Assembly (NCBI GenBank): GCA_904066235.2
Contig: CAJFCV020000005.1
Span: forward strand, 4,459,501-4,523,500
Source: Bursaphelenchus xylophilus
Lineage: Eukaryota; Nematoda; Chromadorea; Rhabditida; Aphelenchoididae
DNA: 64,000 nucleotides
Direction: 5' to 3'
In this document: positions 24,501 through 35,279 of the stretch, in pieces
Layout: every line of letters starts with the position of its first letter
Position numbering within the stretch: the stretch's first letter is position 1
The notes under the pieces: model-generated
Told to the model about the DNA's origin: nothing
The model's database searches: none
Seen by the model: the letters and a program-made list of their open reading frames with translations, nothing else
Made by a program: the position numbers and the translations under genes

Positions 24501-27500
24501 TCCCCGCCCCCATCTCCGTACTTTGGCATATCTTTTTCCGGTTGCATATTTGCAGTTCTGCTCCCACTTTTGTTTCCAAATTCCCAAAACTTTAACTTGA
24601 ATATCGCGCCTTATTTGAGGCCATGAAATTCGACTTCTGGACAAATATTTGGCTTCCATTTATTTGCCTTTTTATTTGGCGTTTCGAACTGTTTCGCATT
24701 TCCACATTCTTCGAGAACGACCTAAAAGTTTGGAGCCGATGATTCACATGGGAATTTCCAAAGGTGCGAGCAATGGATTTCAGTGAAATTTTGTGTATTT
24801 ACTTGGCCTAGAATGGCGGTAAATTGCTGAAAGTTTGAACGTGTTATCTGCGATGGCGGCCAAGATTTTTATTAATCTTTTTTGGAAAATTTTCATAGAA
24901 AAATTCTTAAATTTCGATCAAAAAATTTTCTAAATTGCAAGCGAAAAATCTTACCCCGACGAAATTTTAAGCTTATTATGTCTGGTTTTCTCAAATTTTG
25001 AGCGTCATGTCTTGGCATTCCTCGCCGCTCCGCTCTCTACTAATCTTACAACTTTTCGCAAAAAAATTTTTTCATTCAAAACAAGATTTGGGCCCAAGAT
25101 TTGGAGGCCTTATAGGGAGTATAATAAAAAGAGGAGAGGGGGGAGGAGGCCGTTTCCTGAACAGCTCAAAAGACGAGCAATTCCTGGGAAATAACTAGTT
25201 TTCTCAACTTTGGAATGAATTCAGCGAATAGTTGGCGTTGGTACTTTGGGGAGTTGGAACAGCGCCGTTTGCCGCCCTACCACCGTGTTTCCAATTGCCC
25301 TACCACTTTGTTTTCAATTTTTGTCTCAAAAAGTTTTAATGAATGTGTTTGCGGGAATTGGAGCCACTGAGTCATGAAAACAGTTTGAAGCGCCGGAATT
25401 ACTGCCTTTGAAGGGAGATGACAATGTTTTCTGTGGATGAATCGTGTGTTTTTGTTGAGAATAAGATGGTTCGTGGGTAATTAAACAGCTTAGGAATTAC
25501 ATTCCGACCTCATTTTAGTAATGAAACGGGCGTCTTTTGTCCGTTGTTAAATTACTTTTTAATTCCTCACTTTGTGTCGTCCCAGAACTGACTTAATCAG
25601 CCACTTTTACCTCTAGATTGACGTGTTTTCCCCTCCCTTCCTCACACTCCCCTTACGAATTCTTATGGCGGAGTAAAAAACAGCCCTTAAGGTCTAAAAA
25701 ATTTTATTTTTCCTCTTTTTCTCCTATTTGCATTCCCGCTTTTTATGCGGGGGATTCTGTTTCGAGACTGGGGACGTTAATCTTTTTGGGAAAACATGTT
25801 CGAAAAGAGGGCCTCAACTTAAGGGATGCTCTTGTTACGGAATTCCGGATTTCCCTTTACTCTCATGCCCAACATAAAGTGCTATTTTCGGGGAGGAAAA
25901 TGTACAAAAAGAGCGAAAGTTGTCAGGTTACGTGGGCTTTGTAAAGGATTAATTGAATTATGAGGAAATTCAGGGGTTTGGGGGAATTTGAAGCGTGATT
26001 TTCACGAAATTATTTACTTATAATCACATTTTTTGAAAAATGTTTTCTGAGTGCTATACCGATTGCATCATATTATTTACTCATCTGCTTGGATTCCATC
26101 ATTGCTAATGCCCCAAATCCCTTGAACTTTCCCTTTATTTCGGTTTATAAGGTGAATGACTGTACTTATGGGATAGCCAAGCAGAAAATTACGTTTTAGA
26201 GGGTGAACTAGTCACTGTGCATATGAATTTAGTTTGTTATAGAGCATGAAGGTGCTTGCATCCTCCATAAGTTCCTTTATCTTGTGGGTATTGCCTTACA
26301 GGAGAAGTACAAAGATTTGATGCAAATTTCTTCTTTTATCGGGGGGACTATTGGGGAGGTCAAATAAGTCACAGATCTTTTGCTTAGAAGTTATGAATAG
26401 AAGACTGGAGTTACTACAGAACAAAACTTACAATTTGTTTGGACCTTTAGTGACTTTCAACGCTATTTTTGCGAAGGTTCGTTCTGAAAGTGCGTTGCTC
26501 AGATTCCGTGTCTAATTTGGCTCATGTACTCTATCTAGGCCACGCATTTGTCCCCGCAAGTTACATCTTTAAATATGCAACAACAGTCGAGATTTTGAGC
26601 AATCTCTGCAGGTGGGCCACAATAGAAAAAAAGAAAGATAATCGATGTAACCGCGAATTTTGGATGGGAACGCTTTGCTTTTATTAGGAGCCCCATACTC
26701 CATACTTCAGTCAAAAATTTTATCCTCAAAAAGATCCTGTTTTTTGGAATTAAATTTGCATAAAAAGATTTTTTTGCAAACCTGATCCATTGATCCGCAT
26801 TCTACCAAGTTTCTGGTCTTTTTTCGATGATTTCTCAAGATCCCCGTCTCATATTACATATGAACATTCACCTGTTATTTGGCCATTTGGAATGAAGAGG
26901 AAGTGGAAATAAATTTTTTTTTTCTGATCTCCACTCTTTTCGCCTTTACTTTTCTTTTGACCTGAGGGCATTTTCCTTCGTTTCGAAGTGGTATTCGATT
27001 AATTGTAAGTAATTTAGCGAGTAATGTGCCATTCAAAAGTGTACACGCAAATTTTACGTAATTATTCGATAATTTTACAGTCTTTCGAAGCTAGAATTTT
27101 TACTGTGTAAGTAATCTTCGTGACCAGAAATCCGTGGCGAATTCTGAGATTACAATTTTTTGATTACTTTTTAAGAATGAACACGCAATTTTAATGACGT
27201 CCTCAAATCACGTGTCCTCGATAATTGTAAATGTTCTTACGCAATTCTGGCGCATGTTTTAGCACTTATAAAACGGAACAAAAAATTTAAATTTAAGCCC
27301 TCCGGGGATGAAATGTGGACAGTTTTGCCCTGGGGGGCCTTCCCTTTGTTGGGAGTACCGTTTATTTTTCTCTTTTGTTTTTTTTCTGTTTTGTATAAGA
27401 ATTCGTAAAGATTTGGGGAAAACTGTCAGTTGCTCCGGTTACTGGGCCTAATCAATGTTGTTATTGTCGAATCCATGGTTAGTTTTGGCTGTGAATTGGT

Positions 27501-30500
27501 TAATGAAAGCACAAATAATCAAAATTATAAAACGCTTCTTTAGACTATAGTTCAGTTTAGGCAGCAATGCACTTACCATTTCGCTACTGAAAAGCCTCAA
27601 ATCTGACCAAGTCACGCAATTTTTTCACGTGAATTCCAGAAATTTAATAATTTTAGACGTAACTGGCATGAGTTCAAGTAAATCGAAAAAATATTTTCTA
27701 TTTCGAAAAGTTGTCATAATGACATGCTTTTCCTGCTTTCGTAAATTTTCTTCCGCCTTGAAATACAATTTTAAAAAACGTCACCACCAACCTACAATGG
27801 TAACTACATATATATGTCATTATTCTTCATAGTTATTTTTATATTTTTCTTGTTTTCCCCCCATCATTTGTTTATGAGAATACCGAGTTTTTGCATGAAT
27901 ATTGTAATGCCCTTTGTCACAATACCAACCTGCCCTTGGCCGCGGGGAAGCTATATATTGGGAGATAAGAATACTCGTCTTTTTGGTCCAATTTGTCAAG
28001 AAGATCCCATAAAAATGGTATTTTAGAAACAGCGAATCTTATTTTCTTATTTTTCGATTGTTTTTATAAAGAAAGGGAGGGTGTGTCGATGGAGAAGATA
28101 ACTAGGTGGACGGTGAATGTAGATAAGGGTCTTCAGAGAAATCTGGGGTATCTGAGGGTCCTTCTTCGGCGGATTTGCAGTTTTTTTTTGGCTTGTTTGA
28201 GGACTAAATGTATTTTGGATTTACAGCTCAAAACGCGGCGAAAAGAGTTGATGAAAACTTTTGGCGTAGATACAAATGTGCCTTGAGATTATTCTTTTTG
28301 AATGTGTTTATTCCGAAGAAGTCAATATTTATACTTATTGATCAAAAAACTCCAGAATTTGGGGCATCTCTTTCTCTAAAAAAGTAAAAAAAAAGTCTTT
28401 TGAGATTACAAGTAAAAGACGAAAAATTAACTTATTATTTTTGCGGCTGTGCTTTATACAATGATAAAGTAGGCATATAAGTGTTCACAATTAAGTATTT
28501 TACTTTTGTTTTACAATTTTTTGTCGAGTTCAGGTACAATATTTTAAGAAGTAGAACCTTACAAAAAAAGGTGTTTTATAGGCTGTTTTGTAACCGTTTA
28601 AGCTCTCGAATACGCTTGAAAACCATTACTCATAGCTTTCTTAACGAGTAGTCAACCAGCAAAAAATTTTTTAAAAAACTCCCCATTTTGTTAGACGGCG
28701 TGGGCCTTGTTTACAATACTTTTTACGTTTGAGTCTGGCTACAAATCCCGTTCATTATTCCCTGAGGGCATAAAAGATTTGGTCAGCGTTCTTGGGCGTG
28801 CCAAAATCCGCTTAAATTTTTAATCAGACCTCTATTATCCGCATCTACACAGTTATGCCGTTTGGGAAAATGGCGGTTTTTAGAGATCTGCCCTAAGGGC
28901 GGAAACTCAAAAAATACGTTACAATGGCTTTTGATGGTGTTCTTTGATATTCCATCGCCTAAATCCATCTTTCTGTTTGATGGCATCCAAATTTTTATTC
29001 ATGGCCACTGCAGACTCAAAGCCCATCGGAACGGAACGAGGATTCTTTTGACAACTGATTATGATATCAAGAAACTTAATTAGAAGGGAGCACAGTTCAA
29101 AAGGGCTGGCTCATTATGTAATCCACATATACTTTGCGGGACTTTCATCGCGAAAATGATGTGGAATGGGTGGGAGGGAGAAGTTCGAGGACGGTGTTAA
29201 TACAATGGGGGACTCTGAAAGACTGGGTGGTATTTAGAACGGGATAAGAGGGCAGATTATTCGATGGTTCCATAGTTATTTAAAAAGTGCAAGATGTAGG
29301 TGGTGGAACGGGGAGATTTAAGGAGGCTATGTCAAAGTTTGAGTCCTAGTTTTTCGAATAAATATTTAACTGCCAATTTGTAAAGGTTTATACGTTACAG
29401 TAAGAATTGTGCGCGATCTATTATAGAATTTGTAAATTTTTATATTACACTTGACCATCACTCCACCATTTATTCCTTATAACTCCCGCTGCGTTTGTAT
29501 TTTTCCTCTCCACTTTTTTTTATTCTTTTCCAGACTCTTTAGACTTTTGGAAAGTCCCGTTTCCTTCAAAATTTTTTAAACGCATTGACCGAACACTCCG
29601 AAATCCCTGAGGACATTTTATTTGTAAACAGCCATTCCCCCGCTCTCTCCCAGACGCCCCTTCTCCCTAAATAAGCGTCACGAACGTTCCCAGAAGTCCC
29701 GACGAAATGTAGACATCAGTCATCGTAAATTTCATGCAACTTTACGTTTTTTTGGATAAGAGCAAAAAGATATGACAAGATAAATGACAGAAATTGGATG
29801 AAAAATGGAAAAGAAGAACCTAGAAATGGCCGTGATAACTTTACAATAATTTTTAGAAGCTTGGAACATCATGGAAGTGAGGGTTGCATGATGTGGAATT
29901 ACTCTAGATACGACAGTCAGATATTCCTCAAAATTTGAAGACATGAGCTGTCTGTTACACATACCAATCACAGAAGATTATAGCTCTTGTTTTCCTGAGA
30001 GAGCCGAGATATTCAATGATCTTTATGGGCAAGAGACAGCAGGGAATGAGGAGAGATGGTGGCAGAAAAGTTTTTCGGCAATATCTTTGTGATTTTTGAA
30101 GAGTTTTTTTTTTTGCAAATATTGTACTCATCCAAGTCATACAGAATATTAATCTTTCATCTTGACATATGTATTTTTATTCCCACAAAAATTTGATGAT
30201 AGCGTTTGTTATTAAAACCCTTTTGTAAAGAAATGGGACATTAACTTCAGCTCTCTCTCTGGCCATACACTTCCCGATTATTTTAACTTTTTTGTCTTTG
30301 CCAATGTCTGGGAGATTGCACTCTGTTGTCATGTGCGGATGTGTTGTCTTAATTACACCCCACGCGTTTTTTTGGTCCAAAAGCCGGGGCTCACAGGGCA
30401 CGGGCTTCCTTAATGTACTCTTCTTCGGAGGTGTTTTTTGTGGGATTTCGTAAGAAATCCGGATATTGCATTGGTTTACCGCGTCAGGCGTTAACTCATC

Positions 30501-30860
30501 CGAAATTCTTCAGACACTCTTGCGTAATTGAGGGTCTGCAAAATTTCAAACTGGTTAAGAGGCAAACTACATGTTGTTTAGTATTTACACTGGAATGGAA
30601 ATAACCTGCATGAATTTTCTGTACTTTGAAGTCGAAAAGAGCCGCCGTTTCGGCCATATTTGTACATTACACTTGAGTTTGTAGGATACTCCAGTAAAAT
30701 GCTGCCTTATACCCCATTGTGAATACTTTTATCACGTCAAAAACCCCATTTTCTGCAACTTTTTGCATTTACATTTTAATATTTTACGGCTTTGCGTCAC
30801 AATTAGCCTTTATTTGGTCGAAATTCACCATCATTCCACCAATCTCATCTTTTATTTTAT
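21560..30860. other. Nine-kilobase gene-free region between acyltransferase and globin genes
   Basis: The two genes diverge, so both 5' flanks lie here. The reading frames are short and without recognisable domains. A small fold-back lies at 22236-22487, and CCTGAGG-type motifs occur at 23616, 26961, 28761 and 29606. Two adjacent minus-strand frames around 29,730-30,140 are rich in hydrophobic residues but gave no family I recognise. Confidence 0.5.
22236..22487. repeat. Small inverted-repeat element
   Basis: GTGCGTAGATTTTTT near 22241 is matched in inverted form by AAAAAATCTACGCA near 22465-22478. Within it a second pair, GCACAGTGCAA and TTGCACTGTGC (around 22275 and 22328), can also pair. 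The length is about 250 bp and no coding is evident. It is likely a MITE of unknown class. Confidence 0.5.
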
Positions 30861-30868
30861 ATTTTCAG
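30861..30868 (+). promoter_or_regulatory. Candidate splice acceptor upstream of the globin start
   Basis: ATTTTCAG, a strong nematode 3' splice site, lies 61 bp before the ATG at 30930 with no obvious partner donor nearby. It could accept a spliced leader or end a 5' untranslated intron. Confidence 0.4.
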
Positions 30869-30929
30869 CCAAAAACCTCGTCATATTCCCGTCTGCAGGC
30901 CCTTAGGTCATCCTCGCGCAACCTCAGCG

Positions 30930-33394
30930 ATGCCGGTGTTCAAGAAAAAGAAGACCAAAGAGGCGGCGCCCTGTCCGCTGGACGCGGACGGTCCCGTTAA
31001 GGTGCTGGACAAACGCGTTGGAATGGACTGCTATCGAGACTTTTTCACACTCAAAAACTTTTGGAAGACGGTCCGACGGAACGAGAAGGACTGTGGAAAG
31101 GCGCTGCTGTCCAGGTAATATTCTAATTGAATCGGGGCCCATATTAATTTACCCTCTCCTTCTCTTTCACTCGCCGTTTTTTTCGCCGAGCAAACACCTG
31201 TGTTCGCATCAATGTTTACATAAAAAATGCCTTCGAATGTTCACCAATTTGCGACGTAATTTGCATGTCTTGAGCTGGAGTTTGTTTTGCGTTATCGCCA
31301 GAGGTCTACACCTACTCCATTATTACTTTTGGAACCACAAATCTCCCCCAAATCCCCGTCTTCTCTGGCCCTCTTTTGGGCCGCGTAATGTCATCGGCGC
31401 GGCCCTTAAACCATTTACTTGTTTGTGCCTTGTGTAGCAGTCGTATCGGGCGTTACGTTGCCCGTTTTCCCTTACTTTCCTCCCCTCATCCTGAACCGTG
31501 CACGCAAAATCCGTGGCCGGAGGGCGTTTGTGACGTCGGAACGGCTTTATTGCTGTAAGTGGGAGGGGCCAATGTCGTCGGCCCTCAGGGCTCTTATTAT
31601 AACAATACCTTGTAATATACTTTTACCTTGCGACGGGACATTGGCCCTCTTTTTTTGTCCAAACAGCCCGAATTTCGGGGTCGAATTTTGGGCCCTCAGG
31701 CGCCACGGACATTCGGCGTTTTTTCGGCGTGAGCCCTGAGGCCAACTCCTTGACTTCTGACAATTTTTACGCCCAAATTTGGCCGGAATTTCAATTGCTG
31801 AAGGGAGTTTTTAAAGGTTTAATTGAGGGGACTTTTTAAAGGTTCAATTCTTCTTGCGCGTAACTTTCCTAAATTTATTCAAATTCACTGAGTAATTCGT
31901 CGCAGTAATAGCCTGAAATTGTAATCCAAACCTGGTTCACCATGCGGTGAGATGCTTCACACGTCGAATGGGCTCCGGTGCTAGCAAGAACAAGGGTCGC
32001 GTCGTCCGTCAGCAGGACCCGCCGCCGGCCGCTCCCGCGGCCAAGGAAAACGCGCCGCCCCAGCTGGACACGAGGCTCGGCTTTGCCAGTTTCCGCGATT
32101 TCTTTACGTTAAAGGTAGAGGGGTCTACAGGCAATTGAAAACTAGCAGCATTTACTCGGTTAATTGCCTACGTAGCCCTTTTTTAGTAGTTGAGGTATTA
32201 CACTTGGAATTGTAGTATTAACTTGCTTCCGTGCCGCAAATTTCTCGGCCAGATTAAGAATGTTTGCTGAAAGCCGCGAGTAATTAGTTTTGAAGGCAAA
32301 AACGGGGATTAGCGTGATTAGATTTGGAGAAGGAAACACCTGACTCACCTGGGGCAAGTGTTTCCCTGTGCGAAGAAAGTGATGATTAAACGCAAAATTT
32401 TTTAAATCACATCAAAATTTACACCGCAAATTGTGGAAATAGGTGAGCAAAAGTAGTTAAGAAGAAAAATGAATGGAAATCGACGACTTCACCGACATTA
32501 CACTTGATTTTTAGAACTATTGGAAGACGATTCGACGAGGCGAAGTGGACTGCGCCAAGAATATGTTCGCCAGGTCTGGGACCCTCTCTCTTTGATGACG
32601 TCTTTTCTCTGTCTGCAATATTAAAGTCCTTCTTTCTCACAGTTTCTCTATTTTTAAATGAATTTTATTTTTTTCAGATATTTAAATGCCAATCCCCAAT
32701 TTCGCAGTAAATATCCAAAGTTACGAAACGCGCCCGAGGAGCTGAGTACAAGTTGTTCGGACTCGGGGTTCGAAAACGTCTCGGCCCAATATTTGAAAGT
32801 GAGTAAAAAGATTTTGAAGAAAAAGTAAACTAAACGAATTTATAGTTGTTGGACTTGATTACTTTTTATTATAATTCTGTTTTGACTCCCTAAACGTGCC
32901 TACTAAATAGCCTGTTGCTTTTTTATATTGTTATTTACTATTTGGTTTGCTTTCAGTTATTCGATGACGTCATCACAATAATCGAAGAGCAGCCCGGAGA
33001 CGCCTCAGATGCCATTACCAGGCTCACAAATTGTGGGAAAATGCACAAAAACAAGGTCGGTCTTACCGAATACAGTTCTATTTTTCACATTGTAGCTTGC
33101 CAAAAAAAATTTTTTAATAACCAAAATATTTCAATTTTTTTGTAATTCTTTCCCTGCATTACAGTCTAAATTCCGAAAAAAAAAATAATTTTTTTTATTT
33201 ACATTATTTTTTACTTTTTTGTATACTTTTAGGTCGAAGGTGTAAAGGCCGCCGACTTTGCCCTGATGGAAAAACCCTTTCTGAAGATGGTCGAAGACGT
33301 TCTACAGGATCGATTCAACGACAAAGCCGAGACTTTGTTCTCGAAATTCTTCCAGTTCTGTCAGAAATATATGAATGAGGGATTCAATGCCTAG
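30930..33394 (+). CDS. Globin, isoform A (upstream 5' exon)
   Basis: Exons 30930-31114, 32678-32798, 32957-33055 and 33233-33394 give 188 residues. The first exon starts with a lysine-rich segment and contains the A/B-helix part (RDFFTLKNFWKTVRR). It ends in phase 2 and joins in frame to the shared exon beginning YLNANPQF. The shared part carries the proximal (F8) histidine in GKMHKNK, and the rest of the fold matches nematode globins. The CD1 position looks like Tyr (KYPKL) and the distal E7 position is not His by my alignment. Globins bind haem for oxygen or redox chemistry. There is no signal peptide, so the product should be intracellular. That the same locus also starts at 31968 is inferred from matching phases; the two could be separate transcripts from two promoters. 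Confidence 0.82.
31968..33394 (+). CDS. Globin, isoform B (downstream 5' exons, myristoylation-type start)
   Basis: Exons 31968-32114, 32515-32573, 32678-32798, 32957-33055 and 33233-33394 give 195 residues. The start MGSGASKNKG fits the N-myristoylation consensus (Gly2, small residue at 6, basic residues after), so this form may be membrane-anchored. Its first two exons encode a segment parallel to exon 1 of isoform A: RDFFTLK|NYWKTIRR against RDFFTLKNFWKTVRR. Here an intron interrupts the segment. Both versions end in phase 2 before the shared exon. The ATG at 31968 was preferred over the in-frame 31947 because only it gives the glycine start. Three CCTGAGG-type motifs lie 230-390 bp upstream, where a second promoter would be expected. 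Confidence 0.82.
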
Positions 33395-34668
33395 AAAATG
33401 ATGATTTAGGTATTGTCGGGGGGTGGGAAATGTCATGATTGGGAGGGATGATTTATTTCTCTGGAATTGATCAAAATGAAAGGAACAGACTTTGGGACAC
33501 TGACTGTCGAAATTAAAATTGCAATTTTCGAAGGCATGTGTAATTTTACAGAAAGTTTTTTCGCAATTTTTTGACTGAGAGATTCGGAATCCGATAGACC
33601 ATGAGGATTTCAAATTTTTTTCGTTTTCTTAGAATGGAAACTTGGCCAAAAAAAGAAAAATATTCGAAATTTTAAAAATTGCCCAGGCCATAATATAAAT
33701 TTAAGAAATGAATTACTTCGAAATTTGCGGTAAAGTCTATTTTTAGGCGTCATCTTATTATTTTTTGATGATTTTTAGAAAATTCCATCAAAAAATCGGG
33801 AAATTCTTATTTGAAATGAGACTTTGGTTCCACAATATCTTGTTTATCTTCTAAATTATACGATCTAAGCCTGTACTCTTTTAAAATCCACCTTTTTTAT
33901 CCCAAACAGTGACCTGAAAACTGTCCTTTTCCCAAGTTTTTCGAGAATCAAGAGCCATGTGGCCAGATGTCCTTTTATCTCAAAATCCAATTCCCTCGGA
34001 TCCATCATGACATTTCCCCTCGTTCCATGCCATTTTTGTATTCAATTTCCTTTTTTCCCGCATGCCCTGAGGGTCTGAATGGAAGGGAGAACAATAGAAA
34101 AAACGGGATTTGTAATCTTTGACATAAGTATTCGAATATTCTTCGACTTTTTCCTTTCTATAATTCTATTTACTGCCCTTTGCTTGAGGTCCACGAAATA
34201 TGAGATACGACACCTCAATTGTATATATGAATTTATGTTTTTTTTGTGTGTAAACTTCCAATCATTTTATGTAAATTTCCGCAAAAAGATAATCAAAACA
34301 GGGAGTAATTGTGTTATTGTATTTGGTATTTACCGAGTAATTTGCAAACGTAACACACGGAATTCGCGTGACATTATCGCTCTGAAATATTCAAATCGTT
34401 ATAAATAAACCTGTGATTGCGTAGGAAATGGGCGTTGTAACAAAGGCCTACGGTAAGTTGTAATGCAAGGAAAAAACATTTACACAAATCTTAAAATGGT
34501 CTGGTTATGGTAATGACGGCGACAAGAGCTTTGAAATTTCAGAATTTGGAAGTTCTGATGAAGTCTTTCGCCTTTCGAGCCTCAAAAAGTACCTCACTTT
34601 TAGAAAGATTTGGGCGGTTTCTGCATAAAGCAACCAAAAGAAGAATATCATCACCATTTTCCAATTTG
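33395..34668. other. Intergenic, no gene recognised
   Basis: This is AT-rich sequence between the globin stop and the small minus-strand gene. It holds one CCTGAGG motif at 34066-34072 and no frame with recognisable features. Confidence 0.55.
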
Positions 34669-34932
34669 TTATCCAAGAACTTTGCATATAGTTTTCAGAT
34701 TATATCTACTGCCCGCAGGGCATTTAAAACTGCTGGGAATTTGGCCAAAGTTTGATGGCGTCTCCAATGGTCTGCAATCTTTGCTTTTAGCGCTGACCCC
34801 AGAACAAGAGTCAGCACAAGGATCAGCACCTGTATCCATCAGAGAGACCATTAATTTGGTCTTTTCCTCGAAGGATTCGCTTGCATTTACAGTTACAAAA
34901 AGGAGAGAAATAAAGAAAATAAAGAGTTTCAT
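34669..34932 (-). CDS. Small secreted protein, function unknown
   Basis: A single uninterrupted frame of 87 residues starts with a strong signal peptide (MKLFIFFISLLFVTVNA). The short acidic-to-neutral mature chain has five cysteines: C-x3-C in DPCADSC, then KDC, FKC and TIC. I do not recognise a family. The start at 34932 was chosen because it begins the signal peptide, although the frame stays open for 19 codons upstream. An odd cysteine count could mean a free thiol, dimerisation or a missing exon. It lies 350 bp from the divergent acyl-CoA synthetase start. Confidence 0.55.
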   Translation of the reverse strand: MKLFIFFISLLFVTVNASESFEEKTKLMVSLMDTGADPCADSCSGVSAKSKDCRPLETPSNFGQIPSSFKCPAGSRYNLKTICKVLG

Positions 34933-35279
34933 AGACTCTGCGTTTCGGTTAAAACATTTAGTAAGACCAAGATTCAAAAAGGTAATCATTAGTATTATCT
35001 TGAGTACAGAAAATTAAATGTAAAAATTCAAATAGCACTTAATTTATTTGGTCTCCTGGGTTTATCGCCCACATTTCCACCCGAAATCCTCTTTGCCCTG
35101 CATCATAACCTTCTGTTTCATCTGAAATTGCCGTTTTCCTACCGATCCCTACAAAATCTCCGTCGCCTTTTCCGCGACGTTTATGTGTTTTGAGGGCGGA
35201 AGAGTAAAGTTTGGGAAGGGAAGGTCGGAATCCGCCGGTTATATCGGTCAGGGGAATATTTTCTCCCCATTCGGCGATC

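Noticed and set aside
29732..30140. Two adjacent hydrophobic minus-strand frames
   Set aside because: No splice-compatible model or receptor-family motif could be built.
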